Counted from the stretch's first letter, positions 12,460 to 45,135 are shown. The stretch is 64,000 bases of DNA from Cyanoderma ruficeps (GCA_008694505.1 VZDJ01000219.1:5044081-5108080), one strand, 5' to 3'. A program made the numbers and translations. The notes: generated by a model from the letters alone, not told the origin.

Positions 12460-15400
12460 ATCGCAAAAACAGAGCAAGAGCTTGTTCCCTTTCTCCGCGC
12501 TGCTTGGGTTTGATAGGACTGGCATTCCCGGTTAAATGACTGCCAGCTGACTTTGCCAGCTGCATTAGCTGGCCGTGCATGTTTCCTGCCTGCCATAGGT
12601 ACAGCATAGAGCAAGTGATGGCTTAAGCTTCGTAGAGGTGTTCCAACCCCAAGTTTTCTGCTCATGTCTCATTTTATTTTACTTTGAGCTTTGTTTTCAA
12701 AAAAAAAAGCCTGTCCCTGCACAGTTGTGCAGCTGAGCTGGGGACAAGCCAGGAGAGCATAGGCAGCTGTGTGTGACCTGTATGATGCAGTGACTGAAGC
12801 CTCAGTGGAAAAGGCTGTTCAAAGGCAGCTGGTGTGAAAGCTGAAGGCACTACCTAAGTGTTACCACAGCTCAGCTGTGGCACAGCGGCTTGGCATGTCA
12901 TAGATGGCAAAACATGCCTTTGACTAGACAGGAGTAATTTTATTTCAGAAAACAGAGGATGTCCTTGTAACCTGGAAGCAAGGAGGAGAGAGGATATGTA
13001 AATAAAGACTATTTTTGGGACTGTCTGACTGTGATGTTTGGTGTTTCTAGCCAATAATCATTTCTTTTCCTCAGTAGTAAATTAGTGTTCCCCAGAAGAC
13101 ATTTTTGTAACAAAATCTCTTGCTCTTTAATTTTATAGGTGCTCTGTGAGGGTGGAGTGGAGCTGAAAGGCTGCTGTGGCCATTTTTACCAGAGTAATAC
13201 TTCATTTTTCTGGCATTAAGGACTTGGAAATAATCCCACAGGTATGTTGTGGATATATATAGCAATCAATAACTGCCACTCACATATCAGTAAAATGTTC
13301 TTCTGCATTGGTAAATTGGCACTGCTGTGACACTAACAGACAAGAATGTGGCTTCTTGCTAATGCAATAACGTCTTGAGATTTGATTTTTTGATGTGACT
13401 AATCATACTTTGGGAAGCAGTGCAGGAATAACATACTTCAAAGAGAGTAACAGCAGAGGGAGCAGCGTTTACCAGTTAGTGTAAGAAATTTTTCACTGGA
13501 GGTTTAAGTCAGGAATCCAATCTGTTTATAATTTCCATGCTGTGCACATTGGCAAACTTCCAAAGAAGCAAGCTGTAAACATAGATATTTTTCCTATGAC
13601 TAGTTCTGATTTTTGTGCATAGTTTTCTATATGTCAGAGAGTTGAGAACATGGAGCGTGGAAGGGGGCATGTTCTAGCGTAATGTTAGAAGAGAATCAAC
13701 CTCTGAGATAATGTCTGATTTTAACTAATTTTATTTGAAAGAAACAGTTCCCTGACCATAGACCTTTTAATATGAAAAGAACCCCTCTTATTTCTGAACA
13801 GGAAGATATTTTTAATGCTTTATATGAGCAAATGGAAGTTATGTTAAGTATGATGATATGCTGAAGTTATGGGCTTTACACAGTAAAATGCAGTCTAAAT
13901 ATTAATGCTAAAACAATAAGTTATAGTGGAACAAGCCCAGAGTCTTTTTGTCTTCACCAGCACTGTGGGATTTGACTCCAGGCTGCTTTATAAAGGCAGA
14001 GCTTGCAGTGTAGGATTCAGGTGGATTTGCTGTGCCTTAGACTTGCATCAGTTTTATTCTCTACTGGAGCATGGAGGAAACATTCTTTGTTATGGCTTTA
14101 AAAAAATTCCTGGGAGCTAATCAAGATGATTATGGCTTCTAAGGTGGTTATAATTTATTTTATGTTAAATGCCAGCAGTTTTGCATGATTGTGCTATGTC
14201 CTTGTTAATGCTTGCAAATAAACAGCTTTTCCTAATTTTCTTTTGGCTTGCCTTGAGAAACACAAGGCAATCATATTGGTGTTTTTGCTAAGTAATTATA
14301 ACTTTTTTAGATGCACATTAAAATGCTTTGTGAAGAAAAGTGGTGATGTTGGCATGGGCTGCTTCGAGCAGTTAAACCAGTGTCCTCTGGAGGAAGGGGT
14401 TGGGTTGAACACTGGTACATCTGAATTAATGTGGATAATAAATTTCAACTCTGAATTACTTGTATCAAGGTCTTCAGCCAATGGTGTAGGTTTTCTTTCC
14501 TTAGTATTTAATAATTTTTTAAAAGTTTTATAGCTGCTATCATGTTGGGCTAATCTGCAAGACTTGAATTACTGCTGCAAGTGGATGGTTTTATGGCTGC
14601 TTTTCTTGGTTGGTATTGAGAGAGACTCCTCCTTAGGAACATCTTGAAAATCTGTTTATAATTAAGTCTTTTGGCTCTTGATAAGTAATCAGCCTTGCAG
14701 GTTTTTTGTTTATACTGTTTTTGGCTTAGATATCATTAACCTTATCCCCAGTCCTCAGTACTGATAGCAGCTTAATGCCTACTTTTGAATCTCCATTGTT
14801 TATGGAGGGGAAAGGGATGAAGCCATCTACAGCACCAGTTCAGTACAGCTTGGTGTGCCTGCAAGCAAGAAGATAAGGTGGAAAACAGTGGCATTTGGAG
14901 GAGCCCCAAACAGACCTGTCTCATCCAACAGTCCAACCTCAAACTGCTCTTTGAGGATGGACCAAACTTCAGAGCCTCAAATGTGTGTGCACCGGGAACT
15001 CCTCAGTGGCCTGAGGTGATCTTCAATTAGTGATTCGCTTGTTGGATTTCACCATGATATTTAAATGTAGATACATATGGAAGCAGCTGTTTTCAGAGTC
15101 ATTTTCCCGGTGTCTTTAGCAGCACAGGCAAGCACAGAAGAGGAGACAGGCTGTAACCTTTACTTGTGTCATCAGCTTCTATGTTGCATTCCAGTAGCTC
15201 AGAAAAATGGTATCTTAATCAGATGTTGACAGTATCTGGTTATGATACATTGTCTCACAAGCTTTATTCCTCTGCAGCAAATTCGGGGTCTGTAAGCACA
15301 GAACCGAACCAGAGAGCAGTACTCTGCTTTAATTACTTAGAAGAAACCATTGCTGTGTGCTCTGAAAAAAAATTTCCCCACCTAGTCTTGGAAAGAGGTG

Positions 15401-18400
15401 ACTTTGCTTGTAGCAGTTTGGAGCAATTACATCGAACCCCAGTTCCCCACCTCCCCTAGAGAAGCCCCATAGCAAAGGGAGTCCTGTCACCTTTAAGTGA
15501 GGAGTGGAAGAACACTGGTTTGTTTTTTTTTTCTGGAGTTCATGTGATCAAAATTAGTGCTCACATATGAGTACAAGCAACACTCTGATCTCACTTGCTA
15601 TTACTTGTATTCTTTATGTTGTACAGTCTGGTCTTATGTTGGTTCCACTTAATTTAATTCTCCTGCATGAGAAGTCTGTGCAAATTTGGAGCTAGATGAA
15701 GGACTTGCTTTTTTGGTCCCTGTTTCTAGTTGGGCTGTCAGGCAAGTGGAGTACTCTTGTACTATGGTGAACAAAGGAGACTGTAGCATATCAGTTTGAT
15801 CAGAAGTTGAGTCCTAAAGGCACTGGATGAGTAATGGGCATTTGTTTGCTCTTCTGACCTGAAAAGAGTCCTCCCATTTGGTTGGAAGCTGGCCTATATT
15901 GCCTGTGACTGGATATGAAATTCAGAGTGAATGAGGAACTGAGAACCATGGTAGATGTGCAAGCAACTTCCCTTTACTAGTCAGCTCTCTGTTTTTATAT
16001 CTTGTTGATTATGAGGTTTTTAGAAAGCTTATTTAATAAAGCATTCAGTCTAACCTGTGGAGAAAAATTCCATCCTTGTGTATTTTGTATAGAACTTGTT
16101 TTCCTTCTGCCAGTGTTCCCTGAGCCTGACGGAAATCTTTCCATAAGGAGTAATGATTCATTGAGGTCTTATACTGTAAAGAAGTAAGGAAAAAAAGCAA
16201 AAACCCACAAAGGAAAAAGCCAGGAATATAGACAGTATTTGTCCTACAGAGAGTTGTTGTCTGGTATTTCTGGTTGAATAAAACACACTTGCTTTACAAA
16301 CATCTGTCTCCATTATTGAGGCATGAGCTGATCATGCCCCTTCTGCCCCTCTCGCCCTCTTTGTTAGCAGATTGTTCTGCTGGAGTGGGTTGGGCACACG
16401 TACGTGTGGCTGTGCACACACGTTCCTGCCAGCCAAGACTGTGGTTATTCAGCCTCCTGTAATTCATTATTTGTGCTGGTTTTCCCAGTAACAGCTGTGA
16501 AAAGAATGTGTACAAACAATCTGCAAACCCTGCAGCCAGGTGTCCTGCTTGTTTGAGCAAGAGCTGCTTTCTCTTTTTACTGATGTCTCTGTTTATTGAC
16601 TCAAGTAAAAGTGAGTAGGATGTTAAAGCTGTTGAGTGTCTGCTATAAAGACAAGCTGGTAGCTGTAGTAAGTGTATTTCTTGGCAGATATCCTCAGCCG
16701 TGAGAGAACATGGTGAGGAGGTGCAGGAGAATGTAGAGTTGTGTTGTTTTAACTGGAATATTCACTCGTAATTATTCTCCCAGGCTTTATGTTGTGCATC
16801 CAAAAAACCACTGCATTAAATGATGGCAGACTATTCAGATGGACAGATGAGACTTAATATATCCAAATTAATGTACTTCCCAAGTGCACTTGACTCGCTG
16901 GGCCTTCTGCTACATCACTTACTGTGGCTTGTGATATTGGCAGACCTCTGCATGGCACTATTCACTCAGCTTTACTCATTTCTCAGATTACCCATGTACT
17001 AGTTCTTAACTAACTTCAACAAGCATTTTGGGAATATGTGGTTTGCAGGAGGGTAAGAAACAAGAGGGAAAAGAGACATTGAGACATTTTCCTGCTTACT
17101 CATGCTTGCAAACTATTGTGGTGAATTTTTTTGATTCCTTGTGTAGTCTTATAAAGCAATCAAAAGAATAATTTAAAAATAATCATCTTGCCATGTGATA
17201 ATACACAACAGAGGACAGAGCTGTTTCTAATGTTTTTAGTGGTGTCACTGAGGGTGCATTTGATGTTTGTCTGTGGCACTGGTGAGCCCAGCTGAGGGTG
17301 AGAGCTTCAGTTCATGAAGCTGTGGGCTTGAAAATCCAAGAAAGAAAGGGCAATATCCACTTATCACCTTTGCCTTGTGGCCATTTCATCTTTGGGAGGC
17401 AGATGTGTGGAGTCCAAGGGAACAAGTTAGGGTTATTGCAGAATTATCATGATTCCTTCCTGTTTGCTGCATTGCTTGAAATTTCAGGACACTCCATGGA
17501 TTTTCCTTTCCTTTTTCTCCTCCATTCTGCTTTCTCAAGTTGATTCCATTTTGCCCCCAATAGATGCATTTTTATTGTGAGTTACTGGGTCACACACGGT
17601 AATTTTGAGCCACCAGTTTGCCCATTTACACTGAGTAGGGAAAAAGCAATAACTGCTTCCTGAGTTGAGGTGGAGAGTTGTCACCTCCCTTTTGACACTG
17701 TGCAAGGGTGTGCCAAGAGCTCCATGTTTGAGCAGCAGTGCTCCTACGTGAGGCTGGCATTGGTGGCTGTTCCTGCTTGGTGGACAGGCAGCTCTGGAGT
17801 GAGCTGTGGACTGATCCAAGTGCAGTGCTCCTCACAAATCCCCTGGAGAAAGTGTTCTGGTCATCAGATCTCCCAGGAGGCTCTTCTGTATGCCCCTTGC
17901 ATCCCTTTGCTTCACTTGACCCCATCTGTTCAGATTGGCTTTCCTCCCATACCTCTCAGTCTGTGCTTTTGAAAGTGGAACAATCTGCTTTCGACATTCA
18001 TCTCTGGGGCTGGGTTTCTAAACTGGCACAGCCTTTGAAATACAGAAGTTATAAGCCTGTGCCCAGAGGCCAATATGCTGAGATAATGCATCTTGAATAA
18101 GCAGGGCTGGAAATTTCGCTTTTAACTTTTCCACCCGTTGCTGCCACTTCCATACTACAAAATGTTCTATTTCTCTATTTGGCTTCCTCACTATTTGTGT
18201 TTCTAGACAGTTTTTAAATAACTGAGTTTTATAGAATGCTATAAACCCATTGAATTTAGACTCTTATTGTTATTATTGGAATATAATACGATTTTGTGGG
18301 TCTAATATTTTCCAGCTCTAGCTATGTCTGACATGGAAGGTGCTGAACTGCTCTTGCAAAGAGCTTGTTCTCACTGTCTCAGTGGACAACATATTGTTTC

Positions 18401-18659
18401 CCTTACTTTTCTCATATGGACTTTCCAGTGTCTTCCATGTAAATCCCAAAGAGTATGCAAGATAGCATTTGAGATTGCTAAGTAACAGCTCCTATGATTG
18501 AAGAAGAGGTTTTTTTCAAGCTTTACTAATTAAAATTCAGAGAGTGTAAATAGTCTTCATGAGGGTAAAATGACTGAAGATAAAAATTAATGCTTTGGCT
18601 TGTTTCTCACAAATGAGTTAATAATTTTTATTCTTCCTCCTCCTTTTAATTTTTTACAG
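12460..18659 (+). other. P4HA2: P4HA2 first intron (5' UTR intron)
   Basis: This is AT-rich sequence between the CpG-island exon and the exon with the start codon. No coding exon is seen. One internal segment (13,139-13,241, listed separately) has the splice-site pattern of an extra untranslated exon. No full mobile element was recognised. Confidence 0.6.
13139..13241 (+). other. Candidate alternative 5' UTR exon of P4HA2
   Basis: A pyrimidine-rich tract ending in TTTTATAG precedes position 13,139, and CCACAG followed by GTATGT marks a near-consensus donor after 13,241, defining a 103-nt segment. Mammalian P4HA2 transcripts use several non-coding 5' exons, so such an exon is plausible. There is no protein conservation to support it, and chance splice-site pairs are common in introns. 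Confidence 0.3.
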
Positions 18660-18677
18660 GTTTGAGTTATCTGGAAG

Positions 18678-38268
<19,591 letters not shown>

Positions 38269-38712
38269 ATTCCAGCCTGCTACAGACCTTTGTTTCTGTC
38301 TCCTTTTCTACTGTTGTTTGTTCCAGTTCATTTCTAAGAAATGATCCATCTTTTTCTCCAAGAGTCCTGGCACTTTACTACAAAAGAACAATAAAATGTG
38401 TAACACCTGTGAAAGAAAGTAAATGGCATTGTACACATCCATGTGTTTTTGGTTGCAGTTACTTCCACATTTTCCCTGCCTTCCTCCCTACAGTCTCCCT
38501 CTTTAGTACTGGTGCAAATGGTGCTGTGAGCAATTCTGTTTGTTTGGGTGCTTGGTCTTGTGCCTTTTGTACCTCAGAAGATTTAGATGTTAAATATTTC
38601 TTTGAACCAAAGTTGATTTTTTTAAAAAGTTTTGTGTACATGTTGATTTTATTGTATTTCTATGGATCACAAGTTATAAAGCAAAAATAAATGTTCTTTC
38701 CATAAAGTGATT
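38269..38712 (+). terminator. P4HA2: P4HA2 3' UTR with two poly(A) signals
   Basis: AATAAA occurs at 38,390-38,395, about 122 nt after the TGA stop, and again at 38,686-38,691, the latter followed by a T/GT-rich stretch. Alternative 3' ends near 38,410 and 38,710 are therefore likely. Confidence 0.7.
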
Positions 38713-39350
38713 CTCTATTTGGAGTCCTTGATTGGTGCATCAGTGTTTGGTTTTAGGGAACAGTGGGCCCTTACTTTTTCCTCTGAAGGTCTGTTGCCTT
38801 GTTGCCCGTTTCCTGTAGAAAATGGATCGTGCTTTTGGACAGTGTTCTGTCTAAAACTCCAGTACATAAGACAGAACTGTTGAATCTTCTAATGGAACTG
38901 GAAATGTGTAATTTGTGTATTGAAAGTATGATGTGTCCTGGGAGCAGAGAGGCTGCACATTTTGTGCCAGTGGCAATTGTGGTCTGTGTTTTACACTTAC
39001 AAGAAGCCTTTTCCTGTGGTGTTAACTCATCTCTTGCAGGGCGCTATTTGTTTTTGAGACAAGCAGTTACAAAAATCAGAAGCCTTTCAAGAACATTGAT
39101 AATCTTGACAATCCCTGATTCTAAAACCAGACATCTGATGAAACAGTGTTTTTCCCACAGGATTCCCTATGATTCTCCTTTGCCCTGTTCCTTTGTTAAC
39201 ATGTGAGTATTGGCCATAAGCCAACACATGGAGGACTGAAACGAAGTCCCACTTCTGAATTATTTACAAAGAAATGAGAGTTAATTGCCGCAAAAAAGTG
39301 CAAAAGTTAAGGAGAAACAGGCAAATGTTTCAGAAATGTAGGAATTTGGT
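38713..39350. other. Intergenic sequence downstream of P4HA2
   Basis: No supported gene. A 135-codon plus-strand frame (38,799-39,206) directly follows the P4HA2 poly(A) site but has no recognisable domain, signal peptide or splice-site context, and is treated as chance. Confidence 0.5.
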
Positions 39351-39675
39351 TGTCACAGTACAGCTGCTCTGTAGCTGGACAGATAAATCTGGCCATAATA
39401 AGAAACCCGGTTTGGCTCTCCTAGTTTAATGAATGAATCCCTGGGTGAACAATCATAGGTTAGGTGTAAACATATATGAGGGACTCTCAGCCAACCCCAT
39501 TTGATCCTAATTGCAAAATATCATTAGCCAGGAAACTGGGTGGTTTTAAGACCCAGACCAATCTGGGAAATTCAAATCCCCTGTAAAAAGAGCTGCTGTC
39601 ATAAACTCTGAGCTGTTTGTTGATGAACCTTGGCGAATTTGTGTTGTTTCTGTCTCCAGCCAAAGACTCCTAACA
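39351..39675 (+). mobile_element. Degenerate solo LTR, family A copy 1
   Basis: The sequence begins TGTCACAGTACAGCTGCTCT and ends near CTAACA. Along its length it matches the reverse complement of the element at 42,029-42,370. Shared blocks include the start, a GGCCATAATAAGAAACCC-type tract, a GACCCAGACCAATC tract, the degraded TATA/poly(A) zone and a TTTCTGTCTC block. The TATA (CTGTAAAAAG) and AATAAA (CATAAA) equivalents are mutated. No matching target-site duplication was found, so one end may be altered or the copy is old. Confidence 0.75.
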
Positions 39676-42022
39676 TAATACTGGGTGTTAGTACTGGGCT
39701 GTTGTATGAATATGTGGCTCTGCAGGTGAACTGACTTTGGAGCCACACCCTGGTTGTGTGTGTTTTGGGCCTGACTTCATGGGACTATGGATCACTGCAG
39801 GTGAACTGAAAGCCAGAACCGGTAATGGTTGTACAACCATAAACTAGTGCTTAAAGACATGCTTGGGCAATAGTTAACATACCAATCCATGGAACTGGCT
39901 TGAGAAAGTGAAAGAAACTTCAACTGCACTGAAACATCTGCTTGCAGTCAGCATTGTCGTATGATGACAAAAGCTGGTTTGCTTTGTGCTTCTGCATTGC
40001 CCTGTGTTGTGCAAAGACTGAATGAGGTAAGGCTTAAAACAGGTGTTGGGCAGGTTTAGAAACAATTCCCCTGCTGTCCTCTTGGGAGAGACTCATGGAA
40101 TGGGAGAGTTTTACATGTTAGATATAATAAATATCGTCAATTTGTTCCATCAGTATTAAAGCACTGTGGCTCAGCAATGCATCTTCATCTGCTCTTGTAT
40201 TTTGTATGTGAAGAACTGATGAATTTGAGGGTTATTGCTTCAGTTAGATGCAGCATACACCTGTACTCACTAAAGCTTTAACTTTTTCTGTTAAACATGC
40301 ACAACTGATTGAAGAAAGAAGCCTTGCATTGCCCAGACAGATTTGCTGAGCTCAAGTTGTTAATAATGCTGAAATGAGAACCTAGACTTGTGACTAAACT
40401 TTGTGTGAATATTTAGTGCAGGTAGCTATGGCAACTGCAATATTTTTTTCCTAAAAGTTTTGAAGACCCAGCACAGCACAGCAGAGCTCAATAGCTGCTC
40501 TCTAATCTCCCTGCACCCTCCTCTGCTTGCCATGAATTTTGTGGTTGCTGGCTGGCTGTTCAGAATATCTCATTGTTGACCTCCAGTTTTCTTAGTAAAA
40601 TGTCTCAATGTAACATAAACTTGGGAAATAAGGAGTTTTGCTTTATAACAAAGCATTCAACATATGACAGTCTTGCAGGTAGGAAGAAGTGACGATGAGC
40701 CAAAGCCACAGTCTCTCTGGGTTTCAGGGGAAGGAAGAGGAACGTACTTAGACTTTGTCGACGTGGAATGTTTACAGATAAAGTTCACATCAGGACTCTG
40801 GCCAAAAACTGCACATCCCACTTCTGAAATAACATAGTTGGCTGGGAAATACCATTGTTAACTGTGTGTTATCACAGTGAACTTGTAAAGATAATTTTAT
40901 TTGCTTGTTTTCTCTGGGAAAAATCCTATTCTGTCTTCTCAGTTGTCTTTGACCTTGCTCCCACCTAAAGTAGGAGGCCTTGAGTGTGGATGCAGATCTG
41001 CTTGAATGGCAAGCTGCTTTTGGTGCTGTATGCAGGATTTGCTTACTGCTAATCTGATCTGAAGAGTAAGAGATAATAAATATAATAATTTGAGAGAAAA
41101 AAGCATATATGTGGCTTGTGAGATTCAGTAACTTTCCAAGCATATTTGTGTAGTCTGTCACATTATACTCCCTGTTCTGTCTCCTGTCATTGTAGAAGAT
41201 GAACAGCATATGGCAGTTAGCCTGAATTTAGGCCTATGGGCTAGTTCTTAGACCTAAAACAAAGAAGTTTCAAATGCTGGAGCAAATCAGCCTTTCTGCA
41301 TATAGGCACAGAAAGTTTCTGCCAGTATGTTACTGGTAAGGGAAGACTTAGGTCTTGTTGAGACTGAAATGGTTTTTCTCCTGACATCATGTATGTGCTT
41401 TATTTCACAGGGTTTAAGTACTTAGCACAGACACTGCAGAAGCTGACTCTGGACCAGTGCCTACAAGTGACTTTGAAGTGCTTTGGACTTTTTCGGGCCA
41501 CATCTGGTGGAATTAGCTGGAGATGAGGTCTGCAAGGTGCTGCCCTGTATGACAGATACTGGTGAAGGCAGACATCCTATGAGCTCTTATGGAAAGGTGG
41601 TCTCTTATCTTGTGTAGCTTTTGTAGTCACAGGAAGAACAACCACCGCCAGCCCATGCCAGTAATTCACATTCTGGCCTGAATACTGCTTAGGTGGACAT
41701 ATACTGTGTCACTGAGCAGTTGTGCAGCCCTCCAGCTGGGTTGGGACATCACCCAAGCATTCATGTTCAGCTGAACAGACTCAGTGAAGTGCTTATCATT
41801 TTTTTGCCTGCATTAGAAATTACTTGTCTTTCCTGGTACAGTAGAACAGCATGTGAAAACCATCACTCTATAATCACCTTAGATGGAAAAACTGGTATCC
41901 AGGCTCAAATGTATAGTGGGAGTGGTGAAAGGGTCTGGCTGGGATGGACATGGGGAGCTGTGCAGGCCCTGGCAGAGAGCAGGTGACATATTCTGCTCAG
42001 AGGGGGACCACATTTGTGTTAC
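39676..42022. other. Intergenic sequence between LTR copies
   Basis: No gene recognised. The stretch just after copy 1 (39,676-39,860) could be residual internal retroviral sequence, but no primer-binding site or gag/pol frame is identifiable. Confidence 0.4.
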
Positions 42023-42028
42023 ACAAGA

Positions 42029-42370
42029 TGTTACGTGCGGTCATAGGTCAGAGACAGAAATCATGACTCAAGTCCTCTTGGTCATAAGACAAACAGCCTG
42101 TTTTATTGCTCAGAAATATATATTTTCTTATATAGGGAGTTCAAAACTCACAGATCTAGACAACTGATTGGTCTGGGTGTTAACACTGCCCAGCTCTCTG
42201 GCCAATGATACTCTGCATTTAGGGTTGGAAGGGATTGGTTGAGGTCTCTGAGTTTAAATGTCTGATGATTGTTCATTTAGGGACTTGTTTATCGAATTAG
42301 GACAGCCAAGTTGGGTTTCTTATTATAGCCAGATTTATGTGTCCAGCTACAGAGCAGCTGTACTGTGACA
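42029..42370 (-). mobile_element. Solo LTR with perfect 6-bp target duplication, family A copy 2
   Basis: On the minus strand the 342-bp element runs from TGTCACAGTAC to CGTAACA, with the imperfect terminal inverted repeat TGTCAC/GTAACA. It is flanked on both sides by ACAAGA (42,023-42,028 and 42,371-42,376), an exact 6-bp duplication typical of class II (ERVK/alpharetrovirus-like) integration. Inside, in order, are a CCAAT motif, a CTATATAAG TATA box and an AATAAA signal about 20-30 nt later, followed by a presumed R/U5 region. No internal retroviral sequence remains, so it is a recombinational solo LTR. Confidence 0.9.
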
Positions 42371-42376
42371 ACAAGA

Positions 42377-44158
42377 CACTTCTGTGCCTTGGCTGAGCTA
42401 TGGACTGCCTAATTGAGGAAGAGGAAGAGTCCTTTTTCAGTGATGCTAACTTGTGTTTGAGATGAGGGTGGTGCATGTGTGTGTAAAAGGTAGCCTAGGA
42501 TATAGCTGTCCTCCAAGCCTCTTCTTTCTTTTTTTTCTGCACCCTGAGATGGTGCTGGGGTGGCTCAACACAGCAGGTGACCTATCATTAAAGCCAGGAA
42601 GTTCATGCCCAAAACTTACCTCTGCTTGGTAAGGATTTCCCCAAAGATAGACTTTGTTTGCAAAGCCCTGGAAGAAATGCCCCTCAGGTATTCTCTGGCT
42701 TTCAGAGACGGCCATTGGCTCAAGTATGCACATGAGGATATTTCTTCTGAAATTTCCTGATGAGGCCTTGAGAGAAAGTCAAGGATAAAACCAAACCTCC
42801 CACGTGATGTTAAGATCAGCTGGGTCAAAACTCACAGAGAGTAAGAATTATTTTTCCTTGAAATCTGTTTTTCTTGCATGCTCTAAGGCCTTTCAACTGT
42901 ATCAGCAACATATGGGGAAATTGAGGTCATGGTGCCCTGAGCTTTCCTGGCGGCACCTTGCTGTTTGTGGGCACATGTAACCAGAGTGTGAACCAGCACG
43001 CTCTTTGCCAGGGGAAAGGAGAGAAAGGAGCCTGGCTGCGGTTTGAGCTTCCCACTGCCGGGGCAGGTGAGCAGTGGCAGCTGCAGGGATGGGATGTGTG
43101 GCTGGAACGGCACAGGCCGCACACCCCGCGAGGGCAAACAAAGCGTAGCACTAAGCCCTAAGTAGTGGCAGAGGCAGAAGCAGCGGGGGGCCCTGCCAGG
43201 CGCTGGGTGTCTGGCTAAAGTGTAGCAAAAAACCCAAAGCAGCCACAAAAAATGGCCGGGGCTGTGCAGCAGCAGAAGCCGGGCTCCCTCAAGCAGCCAG
43301 GAGAAGCTCCCTCGGAGGGACTCAGGGCCCTGGGTTTTCATCTCTCCTTATAGTTTCAGAGGATATTCAGAGGATATGTCAGTGTCCATATCTGCAGAGA
43401 TGTTGGAAAATTGATGTATTACATTGCACATTGAGACCTGATGAACTTTCTAAATTTTCTCTGCTTGTCTGGGCTGGGGTGGAGTGACTCACCAGCTGAA
43501 GTTCAGCAATCCTGTGACCACATCCATTTGTAGACCTGGACAAAGTCTCCAAGTGATTCATCGCCTGGAAGAGGAGCTGGCTGATCCTGTCACTTATCCC
43601 ATCTTCTGCAGAAGATGAATTGGGCCCATGGGGCCCCTTCCTCTGACCCTGGAGCAGATGTGTGTGATTTGGTCTGAGAGTGGCAGCTGCAGTCAGCTGT
43701 CAGCATATCCCACTTGCCCTCCAAGTGTGCACAGCCCCAGTGGCATCACTGAGCCCTCTGTGAAGGGTGCAGCCACTGCTGCTGCACCACGGGCAGGCTG
43801 GCAGTGAGAGCTCACCTCCTCCTGTTACAGTATGGTTTTGCTTGTTTCTGCACTGATTTCCCCTACTTTGAGTAGGCGCAGACAAGTGAAATGTTTCTGA
43901 CTCAATGAGGTATGGGAACCTGTGAGCCTTAATGTTATAAANCATCTGTGGCCTTAGGCTGTCGCTTCCTAACAAATGTTCATTTAGTCATCCTCTCGGC
44001 TCTCACTTTGCCCCCATACATGTATTTTGGTGGGAGAAACACTGCAAAATGTGTTCACTCACCCATGCCTGCAGGATAGAGGCAGTTGCTGGCTGTGCTG
44101 TCCCCCTGGCTCTTGCAGGTATGAGAGATGAGGTAATATTTTGGCACAGCCAAAAGGT
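42377..44158. other. Intergenic sequence, locally GC-rich, one ambiguous base
   Basis: No gene recognised. The part from about 42,930 to 43,340 is richer in G+C and carries longer minus-strand frames (up to 152 codons, 42,883-43,341), but these lack any family signature and overlap one another in different frames. A single N is at 43,942. Confidence 0.4.
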
Positions 44159-45130
44159 TGTTAGGTAAAAATATGAAAGTTGTTGATTCTATGTGTTGTT
44201 ACACATAGATAAGTGGATTTGTTCCAGTTAATCTGTTGGTTGTTGCTATGAGCTGGGAGAGGGGCGGGGTTGAAGACCTGACCAAAAGGAAATGGGATGA
44301 GAGGGGAGGGGACACAAAAGTAGGTGCTCAGGAGAGAATGTAATTTCCTGAGTACCCAGCTGATGGGAGAGGGGACACGGACTGCCCTGGTCACAAAAGG
44401 GCATTAAAATATTTCCATTTTATTGGAGGATGTGTGTGCTTGGCTCGTGGGGGAGAGAGGCACACAGCTGGCTCAGCTGAATCAGTACAAATAGTTTTCT
44501 TTTGCTTTGACGACTTTGTCCCCTTTGCTATAGAGGGGTTATACAATGATTGGCTCTCACAATTAGGGGATGAATATTGTGTGTATGTTAAGAGAAGTTT
44601 TATTGATGTATGGTTGGCGTTATGGGTATGGGTTGATGTGTGTTATTGGGGATTGCTGTTTGGAAGTCCTCCGCTCTCCCCAGTCCCCTTCTCCCCCTCT
44701 GCATTGTTGCCACTGGTCAACCTTGGTCGCTGGGGCCATGAGGACGGAGGGCTGTACGTGTGTCCCTGACATGGGGCAGTTGGGAATGGGGAAAGCTTGT
44801 TGCTAGGGAGGAGGGGCATGACAACACCTCACCTCCAATCAAGTTGCAAGAACACAGCCTCCACCAATGGATGGGGAAGAAGAGTTGATTGACAGACTCT
44901 GGGAGGGGCCAGGGTTGTGTGAGGCAACACCAGGGGTATAAAAGACAGAGCAGCCATTTTATGGGCAAGGCCGTGGCAGGTGGTCACGAGCTTCCAGTAC
45001 ACTGCTGTTTTTCCTTATTCAGTCCTTTGTTGTATTTGTTAAGGTTTAATAAACCTTTGAAAAGTTTAAAAGTAAGAGGTCATTTCTCACACCGTTTAAA
45101 TTGTATCTAAAAGTTTGTTTGTTTCTAACA
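44159..45130 (+). mobile_element. 972-bp solo LTR, family B
   Basis: The element starts TGTTAG and ends CTAACA, a perfect 6-bp terminal inverted repeat with TG...CA ends. The flanking pentamers are AAGGT (44,154-44,158) and CAGGT (45,131-45,135), a 5-bp target duplication with one mismatch, the length usual for class III (ERVL-like) insertions. CCAAT-type motifs (about 44,837 and 44,862), TATAAAAG at 44,937-44,944 and AATAAA at 45,048-45,053 define U3, R and U5. A 111-codon frame (44,434-44,769) lies in U3 without recognisable homology. No internal region is present. Confidence 0.85.
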
Positions 45131-45135
45131 CAGGT

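Larger units (their letters stand above)
11350..12460 (+). promoter_or_regulatory. P4HA2: P4HA2 CpG-island promoter
   Basis: A ~1.1-kb block of high G+C and CpG density begins abruptly near 11,350 and fades by about 12,460. Its core (11,785-11,860) holds several GC boxes of the Sp1 type, such as GGGGCGGGGC and GGGGGCGGGG, and no TATA box is visible. This is the expected architecture of a broadly expressed gene's promoter. It sits about 6.8 kb upstream of the P4HA2 exon carrying the initiation codon, and the next downstream gene on this strand is P4HA2, so the assignment is by position. Given its size the island could be bidirectional, but no leftward exon was found. Confidence 0.75.

Noticed and set aside
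38799..39206. 135-codon plus-strand frame after P4HA2
   Set aside because: No recognisable domain, signal peptide or splice context; lies just past the P4HA2 poly(A) site.
39676..39700. Possible retroviral primer-binding site after LTR copy 1 (TGGGTGTTAG...)
   Set aside because: Offset from the LTR end and not recognisable as the complement of a known tRNA 3' end.
42883..43341. 152-codon minus-strand frame in GC-rich intergenic DNA
   Set aside because: Three overlapping frames are open in the same stretch, as expected from composition; no family match.
44434..44769. 111-codon frame inside the 972-bp LTR
   Set aside because: Lies in U3 of a solo LTR with no recognised homology; kept only as a remark with the LTR.
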